Source of the DNA: Eriocheir sinensis
Lineage: Eukaryota > Arthropoda > Malacostraca > Decapoda > Varunidae
Length of the DNA: 64,000 nucleotides
Direction: 5' to 3'
Assembly (NCBI RefSeq): GCF_024679095.1
Contig: NC_066513.1
Location: forward strand, 7,362,023-7,426,022
Shown: positions 46,490 through 58,385 of the stretch, piece by piece
How the letters are laid out: each line of letters starts with the position of its first letter
Position numbering within the stretch: the first letter of the stretch is position 1
Program-made: the position numbers and the translations under genes
Notes under the pieces: generated by a model
What the model was told of the DNA's origin: nothing
Seen by the model: the letters and a program-made list of their open reading frames with translations, nothing else
Databases searched by the model: none

Positions 46490-46740
46490 TCACTCCCGAC
46501 CCACCCTAATGTCACTCTCCACCACTGTGGCTTCATAGTCCACATTGGAGATGTTGGTGGCTTTTGGGCCAGAGTGTCTGGTGCCCCTGAGACATAGGAT
46601 GGCTGACCTGAGCAGGGAGAACGAGAGGCGACACCTCATCCAGGCGACAACGTGACTCCTTGGCTGATGCTTCTTTTCTGAGATTAGTTCCGCGAGGCGT
46701 GCGTAGAAGCATTGGGCCCTGGGACCCATCCCGCCGGATG
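46490..46740 (-). pseudogene. Conserved transposon-associated protein fragment, ~80 codons
   Basis: The minus-strand frame runs without stops from the CTA repeat to a TGA at about 46490. It reads SGGMGPRAQCFYARLAELIS, then VVAWMRCRLSFSLLRSAILC and LRGTRHSG. The pattern GGMG...FY.RLA.L......W.RC.LSF.LLRSA...IRG is one I recall recurring as an orphan ORF in genomes of aquatic invertebrates, probably tied to a mobile element; I cannot name the family. Its N-terminal part is missing and replaced by microsatellite. It sits antisense in the ALT intron. Confidence 0.5.
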
Positions 46741-46748
46741 TGGTGAAG

Positions 46749-46794
<46 letters not shown>

Positions 46795-46839
46795 GGCCTA
46801 CTACTACTACTACTAGGCCTACTACTACTACTACTAGGC

Positions 46840-46898
<59 letters not shown>

Positions 46899-46905
46899 GC
46901 TACTA
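46749..46905. repeat. (CTA)n with regular GGC interruptions
   Basis: CTA triplets broken three times by AGGCCTACTACTACTACTA, giving an 18-24 bp higher-order pattern at 46794-46845. Confidence 0.93.
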
Positions 46906-46962
46906 CAACCAATAATAAGAACAATAATAATAAAAATACATAATAATAACAATGATAATATA

Positions 46963-47235
46963 TTAAATTTTTCAGCAAATGTTCTAATTTCATATCTACT
47001 GGGTTCTCTGTTTTATGTTATTATGCTTCACATTCTCCAGCAAGGTTCTTATCTTTTACCTTTCCACCTTTTCTCTCCACCTGGGTCTCTTTCTGACGTT
47101 AGTGTAGTCCATCCTGCTCCAGCAAACATTCCAATTTCACCTGTTTCTATCTGACATTAGAATGGTTTATCCTGCTTCAGCAAAGGTTCTAGTTTCTCAT
47201 CGCTCCACCTGGTTTCTTGCTGCCCTGGCTTAATT
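46963..47235. repeat. Imperfect ~60-70 bp tandem repeat
   Basis: Four degraded units built on CAGCAAAxGTTCTAATTTC...CACCTGGxTTCT...TGACATTAG...ATCCTGCT. The rest to 47947 is AT-rich intron with no feature seen. Confidence 0.6.
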
Positions 47236-47947
47236 AAGTTTCCACTCCCGCTTTGAGTATCCATCTGTTATCAGTTGTACACATCATGAAATGGCCAAGT
47301 TAATTTATAATTCATAATTTTCCTTAGAATATCTCAAACCAGTCTGTTCCTTAATCCAAGATGCCCTATTCCAGTTTGAAAAAGAAATAATTACAGCAAG
47401 GGAGGCAGCTCAAAGAAAATAATAAAAAAAACAACAACAAAAAAGCTCTCTGAGCACTGCCTTTTCCAATTCCAGTTCCTATTTAATTAGACAAGGACGA
47501 ATTCTTCAAATCCACTTCAGTTTAGTTATATAATTCATCTAATTGAAACATTAATTTCTAGATTCACACTTGTTTTGAATGTAACCTTGTTAATTATCAA
47601 AATTATTAATTAGCTACTAAAAAATATTTTGTGCTGGGAATCATTAATTCTGGTCAGTTCTTTAATTCAATTCCAATTTTTTCTAACAATTTCAATTTGC
47701 CTGGTTTCCCAACCAGTTCCAACTCAGTTCAATTTATTAATTATTGTATATCTACTTGCTCTCTATCTCTTTGTTGTACCCAGCATTTTTCTTTCTCTTC
47801 CTCTCTACACTTTTCTTAATACTTTCTTCAGATTTTTTGTGAGAGTCCAAGTCTCCAAAATGTGTGCTAGGCCAGGCACGACATAATAGTCTTTCAGAAC
47901 ACTCCATCACTAGACTGCCCCCACTAATTGTAAGCATCCCTCCCCAG

Positions 47948-48187
47948 GTGGTGGCTCTCTGCCTCATGCCCAGTCTTCTCGAGGACCCCAGCTTCCCTGA
48001 GGATGTCAAGCAGCGGGCACGGGGCATCCTGGCAGGGTGTCGCGGGGGCTCCCTCGGGGCCTACAGTGACTCCCCGGGCATCGAGATCATCCGCCGGCAC
48101 GTGGCTGAGTACATCGAACGGAGGGACGGACACCCGGCCTCCTGGGAGAACGTGGTGCTGTGTGCAGGGGCTTCAGAGGGCATCAGG
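47948..48187 (+). CDS. Alanine aminotransferase, internal exon (80 codons)
   Basis: A phase-0 240-nt exon between acceptor CCTCCCCAG and donor AGG|GTGAGA. It continues the previous exon's ...FLRQ with [20 protein letters not shown], then [29 protein letters not shown] and [14 protein letters not shown]. SLGAYSxSxGxxxIRxxVAxYIxxRDG and the GASxGI turn are ALT signatures. The GAS turn lies in the cofactor-binding domain near the PLP phosphate. Codon use is GC-rich, in contrast to the AT-rich intron around it. Confidence 0.95.
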
Positions 48188-48651
48188 GTGAGAGACAGAC
48201 AGACAGTCCATACATAAGCAACTCAAACGCTGGTCTCAGTGTGGCCATTATTTATGTTATTATTTTTTTTTTTACCTTATTACAGATGTTTTATTTTTGT
48301 CACTATTTATATGATTTTATAAGCTCAAGGGGTTCATTTTTACAAGAGTATGGGGAACATATACAATGCTTTCCACTGATGACACTTCAACTTTTATTGC
48401 TGCTGCTACCAATACTACCATTACTACCACCACCACCACCACTACTACTAGCACCATAACCACCAATACCACCACCACAACCACCACCACTACCATCACT
48501 ACCCCACCACCATAACCACCACTATTACCACCACTACCACCACCACTACAACCACTACCACCACAGTCACCACCACTACTATCACTACCACCACCATAAC
48601 CACCACCCCTACTACCACTACCACCCCTACCACTACCACTGTTCTCTTCAG
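48188..48651. repeat. ALT intron 2 with CAC/CTA triplet repeats
   Basis: 464 bp, GT...AG. T-rich at first, then CCA/CTA triplets from about 48410 to within about 15 bp of the acceptor (TTCTCTTCAG), so the polypyrimidine tract is short. Confidence 0.9.
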
Positions 48652-48765
48652 GGCACGATGAAGATGATGATCCAGCACGACAACGGCATTAAGCCCGGCG
48701 TGATGATCCCCATCCCTCAGTACCCGCTCTACTCCGCCACAATAGCAGAGTTCAACCTCCACCAG
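48652..48765 (+). CDS. Alanine aminotransferase, internal exon (38 codons)
   Basis: A phase-0 114-nt exon between TTCTCTTCAG and GTGTGT. It encodes GTMKMMIQHDNGIKPGVMIP, then IPQYPLYSATIAEFNLHQ. GVMIPIPQYPLYSA is the near-invariant ALT substrate-side motif, with the Tyr of QYPLYSA close to the cofactor. The next expected segments (the NPGNPTGQ and the PLP lysine) are not found downstream in this window, which is filled with LINE and hAT relics to 64000. Either the next intron exceeds 15 kb or the gene is cut here. Confidence 0.94.
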
Positions 48766-48789
48766 GTGTGTGCTGAATCCATACCTTAC

Positions 48790-49317
48790 TGGTCCCCCCT
48801 GCTCTTCCCTTTTTTTTCTTTTTTTTCTTCATAATTTTCTCTTTTTTTCTAGAGATTTTGTGTCGTCTGTTTTTTTCTATTTTTATCTCTACTCCTTTTT
48901 TTTCTTTACTTGTTTTTCTCTTCTCCTTTTTCCTCCTATCTCCATTTTTGTACTTCTTTTTCTTTTCTTTATTCTACTTTTCCTCTACTTTTTTTCTTTA
49001 CTTTTTCTCTATTCTACTTTTTCCTCTGCACATCTTTTTATTTTTACTCTATCTACTCTACGTTTTTTCTCTGCTTTATTAATATTATTATTATTATTAT
49101 TACGTAAGTCACTCCCGGTGAGGTATATATGGGAAGCGAGGAGGGTGCTGAAGCCCTCCAAAAACCCTTCCCATGTCCTCACTTTACATTTCCCTATTGT
49201 CTCTTCAACACCAGAGAGTAGTTCAGCATTCTCTCTAAAGACAGATCCTCTCTTTTTCCACACCACACTACATTCACACAACATACACATCATATCCCCA
49301 AATTTTACAAATTCAAA
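48790..49317. other. Pyrimidine-rich intron DNA
   Basis: Long TTTTCTC-type tract to about 49095, an (ATT)n at 49079-49102, then unassigned sequence. The hydrophobic Phe/Leu frames are artefacts. Confidence 0.6.
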
Positions 49318-51009
49318 ATGGCGTACTTTAACATAGCCTCAGAATCCCCGCCATGGGGGGGACCACAAATTCCCCCAGGAAGAACTCCCCTTTTAGCTGC
49401 CGTCTTGAGAGGTGTCTTGATAATTCCTCAGACCCCTCTCTTATCAATTTCTGCAACATTCGCAGTCTTCGTTCCCATTTTCATTCTGTGGAGCACCATC
49501 TCTCCTTCTCTAAACCTCACCTTCTCTTCCTCACTGAAACACAGGTGTCAGCAGCTACTGACAGCAATCTCTACTCTGTTCCCTCCTACTATCTCTGTCC
49601 TAAATTTCAATCCAAAGCTGGATGCTGCGCCTACGTGCACAACAACATCACTTGCTCTCGTGCCCACGACCTTGACTCTTATGAATTTTCCACCATCTGG
49701 CTAAGAGTTCATTGTCATTCTATTACCAAATACATCTGTGCTGTTTATCTCTCACCTAACTCTGCTGACTATGTAAAGTTCTTTGACTACTTGAACTCTA
49801 AAGTGGAGCACATCTTGACCCACTCTCCCTTCGCTGAAATCTCCATCCTAGGAGATTTCAGTGTTCACCACCAGCTTTGGCTTTCATCCTCTTTCATTGA
49901 CCAGCCTGGTGAACAAGCCTACAACTTAGCTCTCCTAAATGATCTAGAGCAGTTGGTTCAGCACCCTACATGTTTTCCTGACCGTCTTGGAGACAGGCCC
50001 AACATACTAGACCTCTACCTCTAACCCTGTTGGGCTCCTCCGATCACAACCTTATTTCTGTATCCTGTCCTATTGCTCCTGTACATTCTCTGGACCCACC
50101 GAAGGGGCAATGCTTCTGGCATTTTGCTTCAGCTCGGTAGGACAACCTCAGAATGTACTTTTCCGATTTCCCGTGGAATGATTACTGCTTCCAGGAGAGA
50201 GACCCCTCTGTGTGTGCCCAGCGCATCACAGAGGTGATTGTCTCTGGAATGGAGGCACACATTCCATGTACTTTCTCTACTCCCCATGCTAAAAAGCCTT
50301 GGTTTAATCACTCTTGTTCTCGTGCTATCAAAGATAGAGAGGCAGCTCACAAAATGTACTAGAGCCTTCGCACTCCTGCTAGCCATGATCTTTACATTTC
50401 TGCCCAGAATCGTGCCAAATCTATTCTTCAACTTACCAAAAGCTCTTTCATCCATAGTAAATGTCAAAAACTTGCTTTTTCTAATTCTTCCAGAGACTTC
50501 TGGCACCTAGCCAAAAATATCTCCTCCAATTTCACTTCATCTTTCCCTCCTCTCCTTAACCTGGTAGCAGTGGGGATCATGTTTCTAAATGGTCCCTCCA
50601 AGCGACAAAAATGAGAAAAAAATCACCCCTCACTCCCCTCACACAAACCATTTCATAATATATATCAAGGCATTTGTGATCAGATTATGTATCATCTATT
50701 TTGGGGGGTATATATCATGGCACAAATTTGGCTCGTCGCTGCTACACGGTAAAGCCACAGATTTGGCCCGTCTCTGCTACCGGGCTAACCCTGACGGCAG
50801 CACTGCCGTCTCATCTATCTCTAAGGCTAAACTCTTCTCAAAGTTTCTGTAAAAACTCCATTATGATTCTGGGCACATTCCTCCAACTCATCCCCCCTCT
50901 GACTCCTTTATGCCTGTTATTAAGATTCTGAAGAATGATGTTTTCTATGCCCTCTCTGGCGTCAACTCTCAGAAGGCTTCTGGATCTGATGAAGTGCCTC
51001 CTATTGTCC
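49318..51009 (+). mobile_element. Jockey-type LINE (family L3), 5' half
   Basis: The frame 49353-50024 is an endonuclease: [30 protein letters not shown] with its Glu, [14 protein letters not shown] with a GDFN-like box, and RPNILDLYL. Degraded frames cover the SDH box region (about 50038) and the linker. The start of the reverse transcriptase (VNSQKASGSDEVPPIV) ends at 51009. The copy stops where a TTAA-anchored sequence begins. The 3' half is missing. Confidence 0.82.
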
Positions 51010-51290
51010 TTAACACATTCCATGCAACCTGACCCACAGGTGGATCAGGTGGTTTATTCCCTTGTTGCGGCCTGACCCACCAGTGGTCATTTTGACGATA
51101 ATTACTATCCTCCTAATTATCCAGTATAGGATCCACCTATTAATATTTTTTTGTATTAAAGAGTCTCTTTCTATGGATGACATTAAAGAAAGATAATCAA
51201 TAAAAATAATATTGTTTGTTGACCATTAAACCATATCAATTTTACCTTGAATTAAGACTATTATGAAATATGGTAAATTACATTTAATAG
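51010..51290. mobile_element. Possible piggyBac-like terminus
   Basis: TTAA at 51010-51013, followed by CACATTCCATGCAACC and GACCCACAGGTGG/CTGACCCACCAGTGG repeats. It begins exactly where L3 breaks. It resembles the TTAACAC end at 27576. The other end was not found. Confidence 0.35.
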
Positions 51291-51358
51291 GTCTTTTTTA
51301 ACTTGAGTGGTTGAAAATGATTTTTTCTCAAATATTCCCTTTAGTTTTCCATCATAGA

Positions 51359-51778
51359 GTATTAGAACCGAAATTATGGCCAAAATGACGTTTTGTGCGA
51401 CCTTGACGTTTGACCTCTGACATCAGGCTATGCAAGGTGCGTCATTTGGAAGCATTTGTTTCGAAATTTGATGAAATTTTTTGTTTTTGTTTTTGGAAAC
51501 TGACCTTAGGTGAACTTTTCGAGGTCAAGGCCATGCAAGGTGCATCATATGGAAGCATTTGTTTCAAAATTTGATGAAATTCTATTTTTTTGAAACTTTG
51601 ACCTTGGGCAAACTTTTCGAGGTCAAGGTCAAAGGTCAAGATCAAGGCCATGCAAGGTGCGTCTTTCCATGAGCTCAAATATGAACAAGGTTGGAAGGCT
51701 CTACGATAATTAGAACCGAAGTTATGGCCAAAATGGCGTTTTGTGCGACCTTGACCATTGACATCCGGCCATTCAAGG
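51359..51778. repeat. Tandem ~105-115 bp and ~350 bp duplications, GGTCAAGG-rich
   Basis: GCAAGGTGCGTCATTTGGAA begins units at about 51433, 51537 and 51652. An outer pair starting TTAGAACCGAARTTATGGCC is at about 51363 and 51711. GAGGTCAAGGTCAAAGGTCA lies between. Confidence 0.85.
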
Positions 51779-51779
51779 C

Positions 51780-53791
51780 CAGAAATCAAGAGAAGAGTGG
51801 TATAACAGAAAGTGTGTAGACGCCAAGCAGGATAAGGAGAAGGCATGGAACAAATGGAGAAAAAATAGGAGGATGGATCTATGGAATGAGTACAAAAGGA
51901 AGAGGAATGCTTGTGTCAAAGTAAGAAGAGAAGAAAAAAGGAATTTTGAGAAAAATATTGTAGATAAGTGCAAAGACCAGCCAAAACTGTTTTATAAGTC
52001 CATAAATGGAAAGTTGAAAAATAGAGATGAGATTCAGAAAGTTAAAGTTAATGGTGAAATCTTTGATAGTATAAGTGAAATAGTAGAAGTGATGAATAAT
52101 TGTTTCCAAACAGTGTTCACGAGGGAGAGTGAGTTTGAAGGTGCAGATGCAGTGCCGGGGAATAGAGTGCATGGGTCTGGAGAGAATACAAACATCAGCA
52201 GATGAAGTCAGAAAATTATTGGAAGAATTGGACGCGAGGAAATCAGCAGGACCGGATGGTATATCAAATTGGGTGCTAAAAGAGTGTAACCAGCAAATAG
52301 CTGAAAAGTTGAGCAACTTGATTAATGTCTCACTAGCACAAGGGAAGGTACCGAGAGACTGGAAGAGGGCTAACATCGTCCCAATACATAAAGGAGGAAG
52401 TAAGGAAGACCCGTTGAACTAATGGCCAGTGTCATTAACAAGTGTAGTAGCAAAGATGTGTGAAAAAATTATAAAAAACAGATGGGGAGAATTTAGAAGA
52501 AAACAGTGCATATATTAACAAATAGCCAATTCGGATTCAGAGGAGGACGGTCTTGTGTAAATAGTCTGATCAGCTTCTATTCAAGAGTAATTGATATAAT
52601 ACAGGAAAGAGGCGGTTGGGCAGAGTGTGTGTATCTGGACTTAAAGAAGGCGTTTGATAAAGTACCACACAAGCGATTAATATGGAAACTTAATAATGTT
52701 GGAGGTCTGGGTGGTTCAATGTTGGATTGGATTATGGACTTTTTGATGAAGAGAGAAATGAGAACAGTAATTAGGAATAATAAATCAAGCTGGATGGAAG
52801 TGACTAGTGGAGTCCCCCAAGGATCGGTGTTGGCTCCGATAATGTTTGTAATATATATTAATGACATGACAGAAAGGGTGACAAGCTATATGAATATGTT
52901 TGCTGATGATGCTAAAATAATGAGGAGGGTGGCTAATGAAGAAGGCTGTGTAGCCCTGAGCCAAGATCTCAATAGAATAAGTGAATGGTCACGCAAAAGG
53001 GAAATGACATTCAATACAAAGAAGTGTAGTGTGATGGAGTTTGGTGAGAGCAGTAGACAAATATCAGGGAACTACTCTCTGAGTAATGAAAGAATCATAA
53101 AAAAAAATGAAGAAAAAGATCTGGGAGTGATCATAACAGACAAGTTATCCTTTGGAAAACATAGACTGGATAACTGGGGAAACATACAATCTTCTTAGAA
53201 ACATAAAAGCAGCATTTACATATTTAGGTGAATAAATGGTGAAGAAACTAATAACATTGATGATACGTCCAAGACTGGAATATGCAGCATTAGTGTGGTC
53301 ACCTAGATTGAAGAAAGAAATTAGAAAGTTGGAAAGAATACAAAGAGCAGCGACTAAATTACCAGAAACTCTGAGAGAACATACTTATGAAGAAAGACTG
53401 GAGAAATTGGGACTAACAACACTGGAGAGAAGAAGAGAGAGAGGGAACCTAATAGCATTGTACAGGATACAAGAGGGATTGGAGAAATTGGAGAGGGAAG
53501 ACCTAGTGGTACGTGACAAAAGTGTGACAATAGGCAATGGTTAGAAATTGAGGAAGAGCGACTGTAGGAGAGACATCAAGAAATACAGTTTTCCATACAG
53601 AAGCATAACAACACGGAACGGACTTGACGAGGAGACTGTGTGTGCAAAAACGATTCATGAATTTAAAGCCAAACTGGATAATAACCGTTATGGAGTCGGG
53701 ACAGCACGAGCCTAGTACGGCTCTTTTCCTGTATTTCACAACTAGGTCAATACAACATACACTACACTACAATACATACACATACAATACA

Positions 53792-53825
<34 letters not shown>
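51780..53825 (+). mobile_element. AC-tailed CR1/Jockey-type LINE, best copy (lacks endonuclease)
   Basis: A pre-RT linker (51873-52205) leads to the reverse transcriptase, the C-terminal domain and a 3' UTR ending CACAACTAGGTCAATAC, then CA-rich DNA and (AC)n at 53796-53825. It starts within RT-upstream coding, so it is 5'-truncated. Confidence 0.85.
51873..53544 (+). pseudogene. LINE reverse transcriptase, frameshifted
   Basis: DARKSAGPDGISNWVLKECN and WKRANIVPIHKGGSKEDPLN are in the 52129 frame, where a TAA replaces the NYRP Tyr at 52420. SQFGFRGGRSCVNSLI, VYLDLKKAFDKVPHKRLIWK, SGVPQGSVLAPIMFVIYIND and the FADDAK catalytic box (about 52900) are in the 52506-53198 frame (230 aa, largely intact). 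A further shift precedes the C-terminal part at 53236-53544 (MIRPRLEYAALVWSP, then LEKLGLTTLERRRERGN). The catalytic Asp pair is present, but the protein is split in three. Confidence 0.85.
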
Positions 53826-53829
<4 letters not shown>

Positions 53830-54540
53830 AAGCTGCTAAGACATATAAGAAACAGTAAAGACTGCAAAATTCTGCAAGAAGACCTGAACAAGATTTGGAA
53901 GTGGAGTATGGAATGGAAAATGAAATTCAGTGCGGGGAAATGTCATGTTATGGAAATGGGAAGAAGTGAAGGAAGACCAAAATGGACATATAAAATGGGA
54001 GATTGTGAAACATTAAAGAAAGTACACGAAGAGAGAGATCTGGGAGTAATAATGCAAGATAACAAACAGCCAGAGGGTCATGTTAATCAAATATTTGGTG
54101 ATACGTATAACATGGTGAGAAATATAGGAATAGCATTCCACTACATGGATAAGGATATGATGAAAAAATTAATTACCACTATGATCAGACCAAAGTTGGA
54201 ATATGCGGAGGCAGTTTGGTCTCCTCATAAGAAGAAACACATAAAGAAACTAGAAAGAATACAAAGGATGGCAACAAAAATAGTTCCAGAGCTGGAGGGA
54301 TTGACATACGAGGAAGGACTAAAGGAAATGGACTTACCAACACTAGAACAAAGAAGAGAAAGGGGAGACCTAATACAGATCTACAAATTATTGAGCAAAA
54401 TGGAAGAAGTAGACAACGAGGAGCAGTGGCGTACCGAGGGGGGTGGCCATGCGGCCATGGCCCCCCCCCTTTTGCCAAGAAAAAATAATAAATAAATATT
54501 TATTACACGAAAATAATAGGAATTAGTGTTACGATTACGA

Positions 54541-54577
54541 ATGTGTGTGTGTATGTGTGTGTGTGTGTGTGTGTGTG
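54541..54577. repeat. (GT)n microsatellite
   Basis: GT with two TA interruptions. Confidence 0.9.
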
Positions 54578-54589
54578 TTGAGAGCTCAG

Positions 54590-55178
54590 TGGCACCGAGG
54601 AGCGTAAGCAATAGGAGTGCTGAAGCCATCCTCAAACTTTACTTAGCACTAGTTAGACCTCATCTCGATTATGCAGTTCAGTTCTGGTCCCCCTACTATA
54701 GAATGGATATCAAGATGTTAGAATCTGTACAGAGGAGGATGACAAAGATGATTCAGGGGGTGAGAAACTTGCCTTATGAAGACAGGCTGAAGCATTTAAA
54801 TCTACACTCTCTAGAAAGGCGAAGGTTGCGAGGAGACCTGATCAGAGTCTATAAATGGATGAAGGGCTTTAATAAAGGGGATGTCAATAAGACTTTGATA
54901 GTTAAAAAAACAGGTAGGACACGTGACAATGGTTTTAAGTTAGACAAGTTCAGATTCAACAAAGACATAGGCAAGAATTGGTTCACCAGTAGAGTGGTGG
55001 ATGGATGGAACAGGCTTGGGAGCCATGTTGTGGGTGCCAATACCATAGATACATTCAAGAAGAGGTTAGATAAAGCCATGGATGGTGAGGTAAGGTGGGG
55101 TTGAGTGTACAGGAGCTGCCTTGTATAGGCCAACCGGCCTCTTGCAGACTCCTTGTGTTCTTATGTTCTTATGTTCTA
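54590..55178 (+). mobile_element. CR1-type LINE 3' fragment, C-terminal frame open
   Basis: An open frame runs to a stop at 55104: VSNRSAEAILKLYLALVRPH, RRMTKMIQGVRNLPYEDRLK and KNWFTSRVVDGWNRLGSHVV. The 3' end is TTCTTATGTTCTTATGTTC. It is less decayed than the other CR1 3' ends, so it is a younger insertion into the hAT relic. Confidence 0.85.
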
Positions 55179-55189
55179 AATTAAGATGT

Positions 55190-56094
55190 GTTATGAGTGA
55201 AAAAAGTAAGGTGATAAAGTGATATGGTTTCATAAAATTGTGTGATAAGTGCGATGTTAAGTTGTCAACTGAAAGTGGTGGAGAGGTGTTTGTAGCGGGA
55301 GCGGGGAGCCAGGAAAAAGAAGAATACAAGACAGGGACGGCACGGGCAGAGAGCACGCAAGTGGTAAGTGTAAGCCGTCTTTCCTTCTTGCCTCTCAGAT
55401 TAAATTGATTTTAGGTGTAAGGTGCTGTCAAAATGATTGGAGGACTATATAATTATACTATAGAGGCAGCAAGCGAACTTTTCTGGTGACTGGTGAGAAT
55501 GTAATATGCTTCTGTATTATGACGGGGAGAGTGGCAGGCGACGCAAGACGTGTATGAGACCTGTGAAGTCGACCTTTGCTGCTATATTACCACCTTTAAT
55601 GACTGTTTTGTGCTTGACAGTGGACACTGTAGAGTGGCCGAGTAACTTGTGTATGTTCAGCACCTGAATGCTGGAGCTGCTGAGTTGAATAAGAGTAGGT
55701 GATCTATTTTGAGAAGCATTCATTGACGACGTAGGCTCACGTGGCTGTAGTCTATTCATGTTATTTGTATAATACTTTCTGACCACAAATTCCAAATTTC
55801 TGAAAATTATGATTGACAAACTTCACTTTTTATTTAGTAGCTATTATTTTCTATAGCGTGTGTCATTTCTTGAATTCACGCAGGCTTGGGATTTGTGCCT
55901 TTTCATTCTTAACATGAAAATGTCAGAAAATGCTTCACTATCTGGTGTAAGAAAGTCATTGCTGACTCATTGCAGCTGATGCCCCAGACAATTCAGTTAA
56001 TCAGTTAGGTAAATAATGATGAAATAATGAATAAGAGTAATTACTGCAAAACACGTTGAGTGAAGAATCAGTAGGCAATTAAGCCTAATCTTCA
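55190..56094. other. hAT relic interior, unassigned
   Basis: No clear coding sequence. A possible donor (AAGTG|GTAAGTG at about 55363) follows a short open stretch and could mark an old 5' exon. Confidence 0.3.
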
Positions 56095-56990
56095 GTGAAG
56101 TATACCTTGCATGCAGTGGTGGCATCACTTGATGATTTATCTACGAACAGGGACTCTGAAGTAATTGGACATGCAACTGCTTTCAAGAAAGCAATAACTG
56201 ACCCAGGTTTTCTCATGAATTTGGAAGTGCTCACCTCAGTTCTAAATGTCACTAAACCCTTGCCAGAGAAGCTGCAGGGGTCACAACAAAAACTGATAGG
56301 AGCTCTTGGAAGTGTACAGAGCTGCATAGATGTACTTCAGTCCTATCGTGATGGAGATAAGTTCAACTAACTTTTTGCCCAAGCTGAGGAAAGGTACCGA
56401 TATATCATCCAGAAGCCTTGAACAATCATTGGTCATAAGAAAAATAAGGCTAACCCTCAATCAGCAACTCCGCACGAGTACTAGCGATGAGCTATTTTTC
56501 TCCCATTTTTGGACTCTGTGCTAACAACTCGGAAAGGTTTGCATCTGAACACGATAGGAGTCTTTTGTTGGGAAATCTTGTTCCCTCTCAGTTGAAACTG
56601 ATTTTAGGGAACTGAAGGAGGCAGTTGAATTTTATGGAAAATTTCTTGGTGATGCAGATCTCGTTGAAGCTGAATATCTACGTTGGCAAAGTTATCGAAA
56701 GCGTCATGAATCTCATGAGTGGCCAAAACAAGTTCTTGAGAGTCGAGACATTGGCATGTGCCAAAAAATTGGGCACATATCCAAATCTTTCCACCTTATT
56801 GCAGATTTTTTCAACTCTACCTGTCAGCACTTCCACCAATGAGCGATTCTTTAATGTCCTTAAATTGCTTAAAACATACCTTAAGAACACAATAACATAA
56901 ATCATGATCAATGACAACGACCTAAACCTGGATCATGATGAAGTCGTTAATGAATTTGCACGTAAGAACAGACGCCTAAATTTGAGGTAA
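56095..56990 (+). pseudogene. hAT transposase relic (THAP/P52rIPK-like C-terminal half)
   Basis: 56095-56370 reads VASLDDLSTNRDSEVIGHAT, then LTSVLNVTKPLPEKLQGSQQ, a pattern from the RNase-H insertion region of this hAT subgroup. 56625-56900 holds the dimerisation region: YPNLSTLLQIFSTLPVSTST, then NERFFNVLKLLKTYL. It retains NERFF where the acidic residue lies. Frames between are shifted and the N-terminal half with the first two catalytic Asp is missing. Clearly dead. Confidence 0.75.
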
Positions 56991-57483
56991 ACCAGTTTCA
57001 ATGTATTGTTGTTAACGGTAACTAATTCATCTAGTTAATTCTTATTTTAGACTCATAAAATATCTGACCCACTTTCCATGTATCTTGTAAAAATATGTAT
57101 TACAGCAGCAGCCTGTATAAACGAGGACTACACAACATGTATGAGTATAACTTTTTTTTTTCCTTGCTAGTATATTACTTTTTCATCTGGACATGTAGTA
57201 TTAAAGTAAGTAGTGTTGTTTTGAGGGTAAATCTTTGCAGTGCAAATTACAGAAATGAACAAGATTAAAAGCAATGTTCGCTCAAGTAACATAATAAATA
57301 CGTTTCAAAGTATTTAAATCCCCCAGATTTATGTTGTACTTATATGCTATCAGCAAAATTCTAAAATGTACAATGTATGTATATGTATGTATAAAAAAAA
57401 TAAAAAAAGATTTAGTCTAACCATCTAACCCAAATACCCAAGCTGTATGGGATCCCTGCGCTTGGAGAAATTCTGGATGGAGA

Positions 57484-57586
<103 letters not shown>

Positions 57587-57880
57587 CCCCCCCGTTTTCA
57601 ATTTTCTGAGTACGCCACTGATGAGGAGTTACTACTAAAAGAAGAAAATACCACCAGGAACACAAGAGGACATAGTAGAAAATTGAGGAAGGGAAGATGC
57701 TTGAGAGACAAAGAAATATAGTTTCCCACAAAGAAATATCGAGGTTTGGAACAGGCTAAGTGAGGATGTAGTATCGGCAAAGAGTGTGCAAAGTTTTAAG
57801 GAAAAGTTGGATAAATGTAGATACGGAGACGGGACCACACGAGCGTAAAGCCCAGGCCCTGTAAAACTACAACTAGGTAA

Positions 57881-57949
<69 letters not shown>

Positions 57950-57954
57950 ATCAC

Positions 57955-58385
57955 AATATCAGGTTCTCTGTCTCTCAAATAGTCGTTAAACTCTATCCGC
58001 GATGACACTATTCCATTAATATTCATATAAGACACTTTCCATCCTTCCTCCAATCTGACAGAAAAGGAGGAAAGATGGAAAGTGTCTTATACGAATATTA
58101 ATGGAATAGTGTCATCGTGGATAGAGTTAAACGACTATTTGAGAGACAGAGAACCTGATATTGTGGGGCTGATGGAAACCAAGTTGTGTGACCCAATTGA
58201 GGTGGTGGGGATTGGAGAAGGAGCATACAATATATGAAGGAGAGACGGAAAGAGAAAACAGGGAGGAGGTGTGATGTTGATGGTAAGGAAAGGCATTAGG
58301 GTGGAGGAGGTGATTGAGGGTGAAGGCTTGGCAGAGGTACTGAAAGTGAAAATTGTGGGTGCTGAAGGAAGAATGAGGCAGTATG
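57955..58385 (+). mobile_element. LINE endonuclease fragment with a head-to-head inverted copy
   Basis: 58068-58385 (+) encodes the start of an endonuclease with one stop: NDYLRDREPDIV, GLMETKLCDPIEVV and KQGGGVMLMVRKGIRVEE. The first ~100 bp (58068-58170) recur inverted at 57955-58055 with few differences, around a 12-bp centre. The inverted arm lies directly after the AC tail of the LINE before it. Confidence 0.8.

Noticed and set aside
48770..49336. 188-aa hydrophobic frame that looks like a membrane protein
   Set aside because: Phe/Leu-rich output of a pyrimidine tract, with no codon bias or splice context.
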